This document shows positions 42,747 to 53,402 of a stretch of DNA of 64,000 nt, in pieces. Each line of letters begins with the position of its first letter. The first letter of the stretch is position 1. The notes beneath the pieces were generated by a model. That model saw only the letters and a list, made by a program, of their open reading frames with translations, searched no databases and was not told the origin of the DNA. Source of the DNA: JBGAJN01 sp044224905 (GTDB taxonomy: Bacteria > Verrucomicrobiota > Verrucomicrobiia > Limisphaerales > JBGAJN01); NCBI GenBank assembly GCA_044224905.1, contig JBGAJN010000001.1, forward strand, positions 124,001-188,000, written 5' to 3'. The position numbers were made by a program, and so were the translations under genes.

Positions 42747-45428
42747 GTGAAAGCTCAGTTTCGATTCGTAATCGTCGCACTGCTTGGCTTGGCAATCTTG
42801 CCCCGCACGTCCAGCGCCGGCGAATGGTTCGTCGCGACCAACGGAAGTGACACCAATCCCGGCACGAAGGAGAAACCCTTCGCTACGCTGGCCCGCGCAC
42901 GTGATGAGGTGCGCACACACAAAGACTCTGGCGCTGCGACCCTTTGGGTTCGCGGTGGTCTCCACGCGATCACGCAGACGCTGAAGTTCGGTGCAGCTGA
43001 CTCGGGCACGGCGGCGGCGCCAATTGTTTATCGTGCCTACCCAAACGAGAAGGCCGTGCTCATCGGCGGTCGGCAGATTACCAGGTTCACTCCGTGGCGG
43101 GATTCCATTTTGAAGGCGGACGTCGCCGCGCAAGGCTTCAAGGGCATCGCGTTCAAGCAGCTCTTCTTCGACGGCAAACGTCAGATCCTCGCGCGCTATC
43201 CGAATTTCGATGCGCGCAATCCTTACGGCGGCGGTTGGGCTTACGCGGATGGCAAACCGGTCCCGATGTATCAGGACATCGCGGGCGAAACGAAGAACAC
43301 GCTCCGTTTCAAGCCGCAGGACGCGCGCGCTTGGGCACGGCCGCAGGAAGTCGAGGTGTTCGTGTTCCCGCGGTACAATTGGTGGAACAACATCGTACGC
43401 GTGAAATCCGTCGAGACGGATGCGCGCGTTGCCACATTGGCAGCGAATTGCTCCTATGCAATCCGTCCCGGCGACCGCTACTACTTCCAGAACGCGCTCG
43501 AGGAGCTCGACGCGCCGGGCGAGTGGTATCTCGATGCGAAGGCGGGCACGCTCTATTTCTGGCCGCCGGAGCCGCTCGCGAACAAACCCGTTTACGCTGC
43601 GACCACGCGGACAATCCTCGAGCTCGATCACGCGGCGAACATCACCTTCCGCGGTTTCACCATCGAGTGCGCCGAGGCCACGGCGGTGACGTTGCGCGAC
43701 TCGACGAACTGCCTGATCGCCGGCTGCACGATTCGGAATGTGGGCGACTACAACGGCTCGGGCGCGAGCATCAGCGGAGGTGTGCGCAATGGCGTGAGCG
43801 GCTGCGACGTTTACGAGATCGGCAGCAGTGGCATCGGACTCAGTGGTGGTGATCGCAAGACGCTGACGGCGGCGGAGAATTTCGCGGACAACAATTACAT
43901 CCATCACATCGGCGTCTTCTACAAACACGGCGTCGGCGTTTCCCTCAATGGCGTCGGCAATCGCGCGTCGCACAATCTCATTCACGACTGCCCGCGCATG
44001 GGCATCCAGTTTTCCGGCAACAACCTCGTGCTCGAATACAATCACATCCGCCACGTGAACCTGGAGACGGAGGACACGGGCGCAGTTTACACCGGCGGGC
44101 GCGACTGGATTTCGTCGCGCGGATCCGTTGTGCGTTACAACTATTTTCACGACATCCTCGGCTACGGAAAGGACGCGAAGGGCAACTGGACTTCGCCGCA
44201 TTTCGCGTGGGGCGTTTACCTCGACGACAACACGGGCGGTGTGGACGTCATCGGCAACATCGTCGCTCGCTGCTCGCGCGCGGGGTTGCACCTGCACAAT
44301 GGCCGCGACAACTTTGTCGCGAACAACCTCTTCATCGAGGGCGGCCAGCAGCAGTTAGAATACAGCGGGTGGACGACGAAGCATCGCTACTGGACCAACC
44401 ACATGGCGACGATGCTGAAGGGTTTCGAATCCGTCGCTGATCAGCCCGCGTGGCAGACGATGCGCAACATGCGTCTGCATCCGACGAACGCGCCGTTGCC
44501 TGACGGCACGATCATGGCGGGGAACGTCTTCACGCGAAACATCGTCGCGTGGACAAACGACGCCGCGAAGCTTGTGCGCTACAGCCGCGTTTCACCCGCG
44601 CACAATTTCACCGACTCGAATCTCTACTGGCACGTGGGTCTACCGTTGAAGACCGGCGAACGCAGTGCCGGCCGCGAGATCGGCGACAATCTCGCGCCGA
44701 ATCCCGGCTTCGAGGACGGCGTTGCTGGAAAACTGCCGACGGACTGGACGTGGCAGATTCACCCGAAGAATGCGGCGGCGTCCGTCGTCGATGGCGGCGC
44801 GAGCGGCAAGCACGCGTTCCGGATCGAGGCAGCGTTCGATGCGAGCAAACCCCGCGACAACTATCCCATCCTCGTCAGCAAGGACATCGCGCTCACGCCC
44901 GGCAAATCGTATCGCCTGCGCGCGAAGCTAAAAACGTCCGGCGGCGAAGCGAACGCCGCTTTGAAGGTTCAATCGTACAAGGCGAACGTCTATTTTTGGT
45001 CGAGCAATCCGAGTGACGTGAAGGTTGGACCGCAGTGGCAGGAGGCGGAGTTCAGTTTCAAGATTCCGGCGCCGGGCGAGAAAGGATTCCACGCTGAGAT
45101 GAAAGCGTTTCGCGTGCGTCTGGATTGGCCGGCGAAGTCGGGAGCGCTACTTGCGGACGATGTGTCTTTGCGCGAAGTGGAGACGCTCGACGAATGGACT
45201 TCGTGGCGCGCCTTGGGCTACGACGCGCATTCGCTCGTCGCGGATCCGTTGTTCGAGAACTGGAGCAAGGACGACTACCGGCTGAAGCCGAACTCGCCGG
45301 CATTCAAAGTCGGCTTCGAGCGGATTCCCGTCGAGAAGATTGGTCCCTACGCGAGCGAGTTGCGCGCGACCTGGCCGATCATCGAGGCCGAGGGCGTGCG
45401 AGAAAAGCCGCTGATGGCGCGCCCGTGA
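42747..45428 (+). CDS. secreted right-handed beta-helix protein with carbohydrate-binding-like domain
   Basis: 893 residues from GTG 42747, the start that gives a clean signal peptide (VKAQFRFVIVALLGLAILP); the longer TTG start lacks support. It opens with ATNGSDTNPGTKEKPFATLA, typical of secreted beta-helix proteins. Residues about 290-540 carry short strand-and-turn repeats (NITFRGFTIECAEATAVTLR; NCLIAGCTIRNV). A galactose-binding-like sandwich at about 648-810 begins NLAPNPGFEDG. This layout suits a polysaccharide lyase or hydrolase, but no catalytic residue can be named. It follows the sulfatase, so sulfated glycan breakdown is plausible. Confidence 0.75.
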   Translation: MKAQFRFVIVALLGLAILPRTSSAGEWFVATNGSDTNPGTKEKPFATLARARDEVRTHKDSGAATLWVRGGLHAITQTLKFGAADSGTAAAPIVYRAYPNEKAVLIGGRQITRFTPWRDSILKADVAAQGFKGIAFKQLFFDGKRQILARYPNFDARNPYGGGWAYADGKPVPMYQDIAGETKNTLRFKPQDARAWARPQEVEVFVFPRYNWWNNIVRVKSVETDARVATLAANCSYAIRPGDRYYFQNALEELDAPGEWYLDAKAGTLYFWPPEPLANKPVYAATTRTILELDHAANITFRGFTIECAEATAVTLRDSTNCLIAGCTIRNVGDYNGSGASISGGVRNGVSGCDVYEIGSSGIGLSGGDRKTLTAAENFADNNYIHHIGVFYKHGVGVSLNGVGNRASHNLIHDCPRMGIQFSGNNLVLEYNHIRHVNLETEDTGAVYTGGRDWISSRGSVVRYNYFHDILGYGKDAKGNWTSPHFAWGVYLDDNTGGVDVIGNIVARCSRAGLHLHNGRDNFVANNLFIEGGQQQLEYSGWTTKHRYWTNHMATMLKGFESVADQPAWQTMRNMRLHPTNAPLPDGTIMAGNVFTRNIVAWTNDAAKLVRYSRVSPAHNFTDSNLYWHVGLPLKTGERSAGREIGDNLAPNPGFEDGVAGKLPTDWTWQIHPKNAAASVVDGGASGKHAFRIEAAFDASKPRDNYPILVSKDIALTPGKSYRLRAKLKTSGGEANAALKVQSYKANVYFWSSNPSDVKVGPQWQEAEFSFKIPAPGEKGFHAEMKAFRVRLDWPAKSGALLADDVSLREVETLDEWTSWRALGYDAHSLVADPLFENWSKDDYRLKPNSPAFKVGFERIPVEKIGPYASELRATWPIIEAEGVREKPLMARP

Positions 45429-45534
45429 AGGCAGTTGAACGAAATACCGGCTTGCCGCGTTTGCTTTTTCGCGCCTAAACTCCGCGCCTAGTTTTCACGG
45501 AAAACATTATTACGCATCAATCGTTAAGCACTGC

Positions 45535-46803
<1,269 letters not shown>

Positions 46804-46823
46804 CGCTTAACTGAATTCACGAA

Positions 46824-46862
46824 ACGGCGGTTGGCGGAAACGTCAGCCGCCGTTTTTCTTTT
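46824..46862 (+). terminator. intrinsic terminator after the cupin gene
   Basis: ACGGCGGTTG (46824-46833) pairs with CAGCCGCCGT (46844-46853) with one wobble, followed by TTTTCTTTT. Confidence 0.85.
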
Positions 46863-46889
46863 CCACGACAGCCGGCCGACGTTGACCGT

Positions 46890-47429
46890 TCAGAGGTAAT
46901 CGATGTGGAAATGATGCCGCTCGCACTTCAGGCAGCGGAATACGTAGAGCGTGGGGCTTGCATCGCGCTTGAGACTGTCGAGCAGACGAGTGGCGGCGCT
47001 GCCGGAGATCTGCATGTTGTAAACGATGTGGCTCATGATCTCGCCTTCAAGTTCGTGACATTGCGCTCGGATTTCCGCGATGCCCGCGGGCATGAGAAAC
47101 ACCGTCGCGTCGTCACAACACGCGGGCCAGTGACCGCTTTGCCATGAGTTGTAGCCGGGCGTGCGTTCGCAGATTTCCTCCGCGGCTTTCTCGGGGACCT
47201 TGTCATCGATGGCCTCGTAGTCCATGAACGTGGCGTCGAATTTCTTGTGCGCCTTGCCGTCGGCGATGCACCACGGGCAGAGGCAATCGTCGAGCTCCTC
47301 CTCGGAGTAAACCGGGCCGGTGTAGATAAAGCCGCGCTCCTTCTTGCAGCAACGGCACTTCTCGGTTGACTCAATCACGCTGCCACTGCGCAACGGGTCC
47401 GGATGATAACGGAAGACAGGTAGGCTCAT
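46890..47429 (-). CDS. CbrC/UPF0167 family protein
   Basis: 179 residues matching the CbrC family, known in E. coli as a gene linked to colicin E2 tolerance. Cysteine pairs CRCC (26-29), CLCPWC and CLKC suggest a zinc-ribbon-type fold; the rest is acidic (CYSEEELDD-like) and soluble. N-terminus PVFRYHPDPL is typical. No operon partner. Precise job unknown. ATG start. Confidence 0.85.
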   Translation of the reverse strand: MSLPVFRYHPDPLRSGSVIESTEKCRCCKKERGFIYTGPVYSEEELDDCLCPWCIADGKAHKKFDATFMDYEAIDDKVPEKAAEEICERTPGYNSWQSGHWPACCDDATVFLMPAGIAEIRAQCHELEGEIMSHIVYNMQISGSAATRLLDSLKRDASPTLYVFRCLKCERHHFHIDYL

Positions 47430-47471
47430 GGCTTGGTGGTGAAATGGGTTCGGTTCAACGTGGTTATTCGT

Positions 47472-48254
47472 TCAGCAGATTAGCAAATGCGCCGGCTTGC
47501 CTGCGCTGTAGTCGGCCTTCCACCAATGTGGATCGCTGGGCTCGGTATAAGTGACGCCCGCAGGCAGCGGCGAGGGTTTTGTGCGGAATGGATGTCGCAG
47601 GCGCACGGAAACGCTTTCCTTGTCGGGCCAGCCGTAGCCGGTTTCCGCGATTTCGTTGCCGGCGGCGAGTTCCGCTTCGAGAATTGTCCGGAGCGCCGGA
47701 TACAACGCGGCGAGCGCGGGAGCGTTGCGGAATTCATTCCAACGCGGGCGCGTGATTTCATACACGGCCTGCTTTTCCTCCGGACGTTTCAGCAACGGGT
47801 CGTGATGCGTCTCGATGCGCAGCAGTTGAAACCCGCATTTTTCCAACACGCGGCGAGAAGCGGCGTTGGATTCCAACGCGCTCGAGCCGATCCGTTCGAG
47901 GCGGAGATTGTTGAAGGCAAACTCGAGCGTAAGTTTCACCCCGAACGTCGCGACGCCTTTGCCCCAATGCTTGCGCCCGACCCAGTAACCAATTTCGCGC
48001 GCGGCATCGCCTTCGATCCCGTGAAGGCCGCATGCGCCAACGACTTCTTTACGATCCTTGATCACGAAAACATACGCAGTGCCCTCGGAGCGTTCCTTGA
48101 GTTGTCGGGCGACGAATTCACGGGCTCCGTTTTCCGGATACGGATGCGGGATGCGCGTCGTCGCGGCAATGGTGGGATCGGAAACGAGGCGCTGGATCGC
48201 GTCTGCGTCCTCCGGTGTCACCAGGTAAAGGCCGAGCGTCTTGGTCGTGCTCAC
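47472..48254 (-). CDS. GNAT N-acetyltransferase with extra C-terminal domain
   Basis: About 260 residues from GTG 48254; an ATG at 48359 would extend it over the divergent hydrolase start and adds a basic, non-conserved tail. Residues about 5-175 are a RimJ/RimL-type GNAT fold with REIGYWVGRKHWGKGVA as the acetyl-CoA loop and ALESNAASRRVLEKCGF at the end. Roughly 80 further residues form a tryptophan-rich segment of unknown role. Substrate unknown; could be a ribosomal protein, amino acid or antibiotic. Confidence 0.85.
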   Translation of the reverse strand: MSTTKTLGLYLVTPEDADAIQRLVSDPTIAATTRIPHPYPENGAREFVARQLKERSEGTAYVFVIKDRKEVVGACGLHGIEGDAAREIGYWVGRKHWGKGVATFGVKLTLEFAFNNLRLERIGSSALESNAASRRVLEKCGFQLLRIETHHDPLLKRPEEKQAVYEITRPRWNEFRNAPALAALYPALRTILEAELAAGNEIAETGYGWPDKESVSVRLRHPFRTKPSPLPAGVTYTEPSDPHWWKADYSAGKPAHLLIC

Positions 48255-48348
48255 AAACAAATTTATAAATCGCCCGCGCTCCACCGCAACCACCGAACGG
48301 CACGGAACCTTACGGCGCGGTTTGCCAGTCCGCCGCCAATCGTGGAAC

Positions 48349-49179
48349 ATGGCGCGCATGGCGCTATTGAAGCTATCGGACGTTGAACTCCACTACGAAC
48401 TGGCGGGAAGCGGTCCGCCGGTGCTCTTGATTCAAGGTGTCGGTGCGAGCGGAGAGGCATGGCGTCCGCAGGTGAATGCACTCGCGCAGAACTTTCAGAC
48501 CCTCATCTTCGACAATCGGGGAATCGGACGGAGTATTCCGTGCCGTGGTCCGATCCGCATTGAAGCGATGGCGGCCGACGCGCGGGCGCTGATGGATGAG
48601 GCGGGTTGGGACTCCGCGCACGTGATTGGGCATTCGATGGGTGGCGTCATCGCCCAACAACTCGCGCTCGATGCGCCAAAGCGTGTGCGCAGCCTTTCAT
48701 TACTCTGCACATTCGCCCGGGGCAAAGACGGCGCGCGCCTGACGCCGTGGGTGCTGTGGATGACTTTGCGAACACGCATTGGCTCCCGACCTCAGCGGCG
48801 GCGCGCTTTCCTTGAAATGCTGTTTCCGAAAACTGAACTCGCACATTCAAACCTCGACGACCTGGCCGCGCGGGTGGCAAAGCTGGTTGGTCGTGACCTC
48901 GCCGATTCCCCTTCGATTCTGATGAAACAGGTTCAAGCGCTGGCGCGTCATGATGAGTCAGGTCGACTGCGTGAGCTCGCTGGAATTCCCACCCTCGTCA
49001 TCAGCGCCGAGCACGATCCCATCGCAGTACCGCGCTACGGGCGCCGGATCGCGGAGTTGATTCCCGGCGCGACGTATGAGGAAGTCGGCGGCGCGGCGCA
49101 TGGCGTGACGATTCAAATGCCGGAACGGATCAATGGGCGACTGGGCGCGTTTTTCCGCGCTAACGAAGGCCGAGTGTAG
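48349..49179 (+). CDS. alpha/beta hydrolase
   Basis: 276 residues from ATG 48349; a second ATG at 48358 is also possible. Nucleophile elbow VIGHSMGGVIA with Ser96, oxyanion/turn region IQGVGASGEAW, an Asp in SAEHDPI and the catalytic His in GAAHGVTI. No signal peptide. Fold and triad are those of esterases, lipases and dehalogenases; substrate unknown. Divergent from the GNAT gene with little spacing, so a shared promoter region lies between 48254 and 48349. Confidence 0.9.
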   Translation: MARMALLKLSDVELHYELAGSGPPVLLIQGVGASGEAWRPQVNALAQNFQTLIFDNRGIGRSIPCRGPIRIEAMAADARALMDEAGWDSAHVIGHSMGGVIAQQLALDAPKRVRSLSLLCTFARGKDGARLTPWVLWMTLRTRIGSRPQRRRAFLEMLFPKTELAHSNLDDLAARVAKLVGRDLADSPSILMKQVQALARHDESGRLRELAGIPTLVISAEHDPIAVPRYGRRIAELIPGATYEEVGGAAHGVTIQMPERINGRLGAFFRANEGRV

Positions 49180-49242
49180 AAGACTCGCAGCGAAGTCTTC
49201 GCGCCGTTGACCTCGCGGGCACCAGACAGGTAGCTTGCGGGT

Positions 49243-49989
49243 ATGTTACACCGTTCCCTCAGTCTCATCGCTCTCGTCCTCATCGCTTGTGTCAGTTGCA
49301 CGTCAGTCGCCGAAACCAAGAAGCCGCTACGCGCGCTGCTCATCACCGGTGGGTGCTGTCATAACTACGAGTTCCAGGCTGAGTCGATAAAAGCTGCCGT
49401 AGCCAAGGTCGCGCCAGTCGAGTGGACCGTGGTGAACGAAGGCGGGAAAGGGACCGAGGCGATGATCCCACTTTACGACAAGCCGGACTGGGCGAAGGGC
49501 TACGACGTCGTGGTGCACAACGAATGTTTCGCGAACACGACCAATCAAACCTACATCCGCAAGATCACGTCGGCGCACAAGGCGGGCGTTCCGGGCGTGG
49601 TGATTCATTGCGCGATGCACACGTATCGCGCGACGCACATCAATGATTGGCGCGAATTCCTCGGAGTAACGAGCCGTCGGCACGATCACCAAAGCAACTA
49701 CGCCGTGAAAGTCGTCGAACCGAAGCATCCCATCGTGAAGGGAATGCCGGCGAATTGGGTCACGCCCAAGGATGAGCTCTACGTGATTGAAAAGCTGTGG
49801 CCCAACGCGAAGGCGCTCGCCACTTCGAAGAGCGAGAAGGATGGCAACGATTATCCCGTCATTTGGACGAACCTATACGGCAAGGCGCGCGTCTTCGGCA
49901 CGACCTACGGGCATTCGGACGACACCTTCCGCGATCCGGTGTTCCTCGATTATTTGAGCCGCGGCATTCTCTGGGCGGCGGGAAAATAG
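49243..49989 (+). CDS. ThuA-like secreted protein, possible lipoprotein
   Basis: 248 residues. N-terminus has a hydrophobic core ending LIAC at 13-16, fitting a lipobox, so it may be a lipoprotein. ThuA-family segments are ALLITGGCCHNYEFQ, PGVVIHCAMHTYR and FGTTYGHSDDTF. Members have a glutamine-amidotransferase-like fold and sit near sugar utilisation and heme dehydrogenase genes in this phylum; enzymatic activity is unproven. Single gene, ATG start. Confidence 0.88.
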   Translation: MLHRSLSLIALVLIACVSCTSVAETKKPLRALLITGGCCHNYEFQAESIKAAVAKVAPVEWTVVNEGGKGTEAMIPLYDKPDWAKGYDVVVHNECFANTTNQTYIRKITSAHKAGVPGVVIHCAMHTYRATHINDWREFLGVTSRRHDHQSNYAVKVVEPKHPIVKGMPANWVTPKDELYVIEKLWPNAKALATSKSEKDGNDYPVIWTNLYGKARVFGTTYGHSDDTFRDPVFLDYLSRGILWAAGK

Positions 49990-50169
49990 AATCAAATTCG
50001 CGCGACGAGTTCCCGCGAGTTAAAGCGTTGTTCCTTGCGGGCACGACTCTCAGCGGCCGCTTGCCGTGACCTCGCGGAAAAATGATTCCTCATTTTATTT
50101 CTCGCGCCGGTTGGGAGACAGGCACATGTTTCGGAAAGAGTTCAGTTAAACCAATTCTTTAGGACATTT

Positions 50170-51807
50170 ATGCAAGAGAGCGCCATCCATCCGATCATCT
50201 ACGTTCGTGGCTACGCCATGACACAAACTGAAATCGAAGACACCGTGGCCGATCCGTACATGGGCTTCAACATCGGCTCGTGCAAGGTGCGGCAACTTTG
50301 GGACGGCACAGTTAAGAAATATTACTTCGAATCACCGCTCGTTCGCCTGCTCAAGCAATACGGCTACGACGACGTTTACGAAGACGGCGCCGACCGTGTC
50401 GCCGAACCACCGCCGGCTGATCCCACGGTCGCGGGTTCCGCGGTGCCGTATCGCAGCATCGTGATCTACCGTTACTACGAGCCATCGTCGGAGGATTTGG
50501 GCACGGGACAAAAGCCGGACATGAAACGGTTCGCGACCGGTTTGGGCAAATTGATCCTCGATCTTCGCGAGCGGATTTATCCCGACGGCGCCAAGACCGT
50601 CATTACGCCGGAAGAGAAGGCGCTCGGCAAATTGCCGTATGAGCAGTTTCGCGTGTACCTCGTCGCGCACTCGATGGGCGGTCTAGTGTGCCGTGCGTTT
50701 CTGCAGAATCCCGCATTCGGCGAGGCGAAATCCCGCGCGCTGGTGGACAAGGTCTTCACCTACGCGACGCCGCACAACGGAATTGAAGTCGGCGTTCTCG
50801 GCAACGTACCCGCATGGTTCTCGCTCTACGGAATGAACACGTTTAATCGCGATGAGATCGCCAAGTTGCTCGGTCTCACCAAGCAACAACGCGACGGCGA
50901 CAACGTGGACATCGTGACCAACTTCGACGCCGACCGGATCTTCAATCTCGTGGGCACCAATCCAGGCGATTACAAGACCGCTGGAGGCCTCTCCAGCTTC
51001 GCAGTCGGCGAAGCCAGCGACGGACTCGTGCGGATCAAGAACGCGACCACCCGGGGGCGCGTGGGCAAAACGTTCGTGCAGTCGCCACAAGCGTTCGTAA
51101 ACCGGAGTCATTCCGGATTTTTCGGCATCGTGAACAGCGAGGAAGGTTATCAGAACCTTACGCGGTTCCTTTTTGGCGACGTCCGCGCGGATGGTTATCT
51201 GGAAATTGACGAGCTCACCTTGCCGCCTGCGGTGCAGAAGGAATACGATGCCGGCAAACAAGTCCGCGCCTCCTATTTGTTCGAGGTGGCGGTCAGTATT
51301 CGCGGCAAGACGTGGCAACTGCACCGCCGCACCGCGAACGAAAACAGCGCCATCTTCCGCAAATTCGACGAGCTGTTCCCGAAGTGGGACTCCAAAAAGA
51401 AAGTCTGGGTGCCTGATCCCGACGCAGGTCCGATGCTGTTCAATGCATTCCTGGACATGGGGCAGAGTCAGACCGGCAAGACGCTGGCATTTGCTGCCGA
51501 CATTTGCGTGCGTGTGCCAGAGTACGAAGTCGACGGCATCCTGTTTTTCAAAAATCACTTCGAAGGCGGCTACCTTTATCGCGACATGGTCATGCTGGAA
51601 GCGACGCCGCCCGCCACCGAAAAAGGACCGTGGAAGGTCGTATATCAATTCGCCAGCAATCAGGCGCAAGCGCCCCAAGCTGCAGAAATCGTCGCCAAGG
51701 ACGGCACGTTGCTCACATTCGAGGTTCCGATCGAGCAACCGAACGCGCCCGGAATCAAAGCGCGATTGCGGATCGAAACGCGCTTTTGGAACACTCCGTC
51801 GGCTTAG
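50170..51807 (+). CDS. lipase-like alpha/beta hydrolase with C-terminal domain
   Basis: 545 residues. N-terminal part begins IHPIIYVRGYAM and contains nucleophile elbow VAHSMGGLVCRAF with Ser168, then FTYATPHNGIEVG, a pattern of PGAP1/triacylglycerol-lipase-like enzymes. The C-terminal 190 residues (SYLFEVAVSIRGKTWQLHRR...) form a beta-rich module with no recognised family. No signal peptide, so cytosolic unless exported by another route. AGGA lies five bases before the ATG. The next gene encodes a duplicated beta domain. Confidence 0.75.
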   Translation: MQESAIHPIIYVRGYAMTQTEIEDTVADPYMGFNIGSCKVRQLWDGTVKKYYFESPLVRLLKQYGYDDVYEDGADRVAEPPPADPTVAGSAVPYRSIVIYRYYEPSSEDLGTGQKPDMKRFATGLGKLILDLRERIYPDGAKTVITPEEKALGKLPYEQFRVYLVAHSMGGLVCRAFLQNPAFGEAKSRALVDKVFTYATPHNGIEVGVLGNVPAWFSLYGMNTFNRDEIAKLLGLTKQQRDGDNVDIVTNFDADRIFNLVGTNPGDYKTAGGLSSFAVGEASDGLVRIKNATTRGRVGKTFVQSPQAFVNRSHSGFFGIVNSEEGYQNLTRFLFGDVRADGYLEIDELTLPPAVQKEYDAGKQVRASYLFEVAVSIRGKTWQLHRRTANENSAIFRKFDELFPKWDSKKKVWVPDPDAGPMLFNAFLDMGQSQTGKTLAFAADICVRVPEYEVDGILFFKNHFEGGYLYRDMVMLEATPPATEKGPWKVVYQFASNQAQAPQAAEIVAKDGTLLTFEVPIEQPNAPGIKARLRIETRFWNTPSA

Positions 51808-51909
51808 TGCTGGCGAAGGAAATCAATCTTGCGACCGTTTTCGTTACGGTCGCAAAATTTTCCAGAATCAATTCGCCATTTCCGGAGAACGTTGCAAGAT
51901 GGCTGACTG

Positions 51910-52521
51910 ATGCAGTCGCCTGATTCTATTGAAAATGTAAATGAAACCGCACCGACGGCGCCCAGCCGGTCGGTGATTACTGATCCTGATTTTTCCAATT
52001 CACCCAAACCGATCGCCGAGTTCGCCGGCCGGCCGGATTTTCCCAAGTGCGTGCTCGGGGAACACGTTGATATCGGCGGCGTCGGTGGTGTGGTGGTGGA
52101 AATCGTCAAGCAGTCCATCAAGGTGCAGTCGCCTGATGGCAGCATACAAAGCTTCAACTTCAACCGCCTCCGTACGATCTACGGTCCGCGGCCTGAGCCC
52201 GTGGAGATTCCCCAGCCTGTTGAACCCGCCGCGCCAGCGCCGCGTCCGGTTTTTCAAAAACGCCCGGCACCCGAACCGGCTCCGGCACCGAAGCGCGAGT
52301 TCATCGAGAACCCGGATTTCACTAAGCCTGTGCAATCCATCACAGAACTTGCGGGTCTGCCGAATTTCCCGAAGTGCGCCTATGGCGCGCATGTGGATAT
52401 CGCCGGCTACGTCGGCGTGATCGTGGAACTGGTTAAGGATTCCGTGAAGGTGCAATCGCAGGACGGAATCATCCGCAGCTATAACGGACCCACGTTGCGC
52501 AAAATCTACGGCAAGGCTTGA
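51910..52521 (+). CDS. protein with two tandem copies of a small beta domain
   Basis: 203 residues. Two 70-residue copies (23-92 and 132-201) align along nearly their full length: LAGLPNFPKC/FAGRPDFPKC, HVDIxGxxGVxVExVKxSxKVQSxDG, and a closing KIYG/TIYG. A Pro/Ala-rich linker (about 97-128) joins them. The pattern suggests an SH3-like barrel. No signal peptide or catalytic motif. Follows the lipase-like gene by 102 bp, so the two may be co-transcribed. Function unknown. Confidence 0.7.
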   Translation: MQSPDSIENVNETAPTAPSRSVITDPDFSNSPKPIAEFAGRPDFPKCVLGEHVDIGGVGGVVVEIVKQSIKVQSPDGSIQSFNFNRLRTIYGPRPEPVEIPQPVEPAAPAPRPVFQKRPAPEPAPAPKREFIENPDFTKPVQSITELAGLPNFPKCAYGAHVDIAGYVGVIVELVKDSVKVQSQDGIIRSYNGPTLRKIYGKA

Positions 52522-52561
52522 GCCTCGTTCGCGGCGACGGTATGGGTGACGTTGATCTCCG

Positions 52562-53383
52562 ATGAATGACTTCACCGACCATCCGATCAATCGCCGCGAG
52601 TCGTTGCAACTCGGCGCGTTGCTGTCGCTCGGCCTCTGGCCGGGGCGATTGCGCGCGGCGGACAACGGTCGCGGCGAAAAGTTTTCCTTCGTCGCGATCA
52701 ATGACGCGCATTACCAAAGCCCGCGGTGCGGTGAATGGTTTGTCCACGTCACCGCCAGCATCCGCGCGCTCCCGACGAAGCCCGAGTTCTGTCTCATGGT
52801 GGGTGATCTCGCCGAACACGGAACCAAGTCCGAGCTCGGCGCGATGCGTGACGTGTTGCGTGGTTTGCAGATGCCGTTTCACGCGGTGATCGGCAATCAC
52901 GATTACACCGGTCGGAGTGATCGCTCCAATTGGGACGCTCTCCTGCCCGGGAGTTTGAACTACCACTTCGAACACCGCGGCTGGCGTTTCATCGGACTCG
53001 ACACGAGCGAGGGCGCGAATTCCAAGAACACGCGCGTGCAATCCCCCACGTTGCGCTGGCTCGATGACACGTTGCCGAAACTGGATCGCGCCACGCCCAC
53101 TGCTGTGTTTACGCATTTCCCGCTTGGCGGCTTCGTGCCGATGCGCCCGCTCAATGCGGACGAGTTGCTCCGGCGTTTCAAGGAATTCAACCTCACCGCC
53201 GTGTTCAACGGCCACTATCACGGCCTCACGGAGCGGACTTACGCACATGCCACGGTGACCACGAACCGTTGCTGCGCGATCAGTCGGAGCAACCACGACG
53301 GATCGAAGGAAAAGGGCTACTTCCTCTGCACGGCGAACGAAGGACAAATAGTCCGCGAGTTCATCGAAGTGAAGATGGCGTGA
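52562..53383 (+). CDS. exported metallophosphoesterase
   Basis: 273 residues. Twin-Arg signal: NRRESLQLGALLSLG at 10-24, implying Tat export to the periplasm. Calcineurin-like motifs in order: NDAHY (Asp48, His50), GDLAEHG, GNHDY, THFPLGG and GHYHG, all metal ligands present. Likely phosphomono- or diesterase on an extracellular phosphate ester. ATG start 41 bp after the preceding stop. Convergent with the MBL-fold gene. Confidence 0.9.
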   Translation: MNDFTDHPINRRESLQLGALLSLGLWPGRLRAADNGRGEKFSFVAINDAHYQSPRCGEWFVHVTASIRALPTKPEFCLMVGDLAEHGTKSELGAMRDVLRGLQMPFHAVIGNHDYTGRSDRSNWDALLPGSLNYHFEHRGWRFIGLDTSEGANSKNTRVQSPTLRWLDDTLPKLDRATPTAVFTHFPLGGFVPMRPLNADELLRRFKEFNLTAVFNGHYHGLTERTYAHATVTTNRCCAISRSNHDGSKEKGYFLCTANEGQIVREFIEVKMA

Positions 53384-53402
53384 TCGCCAACATTCGCAGA
53401 CG

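Noticed and set aside
42705..44297. Open frame antisense to the beta-helix gene
   Set aside because: Arg/Val/Ala-biased shadow without signal, motif or start context.
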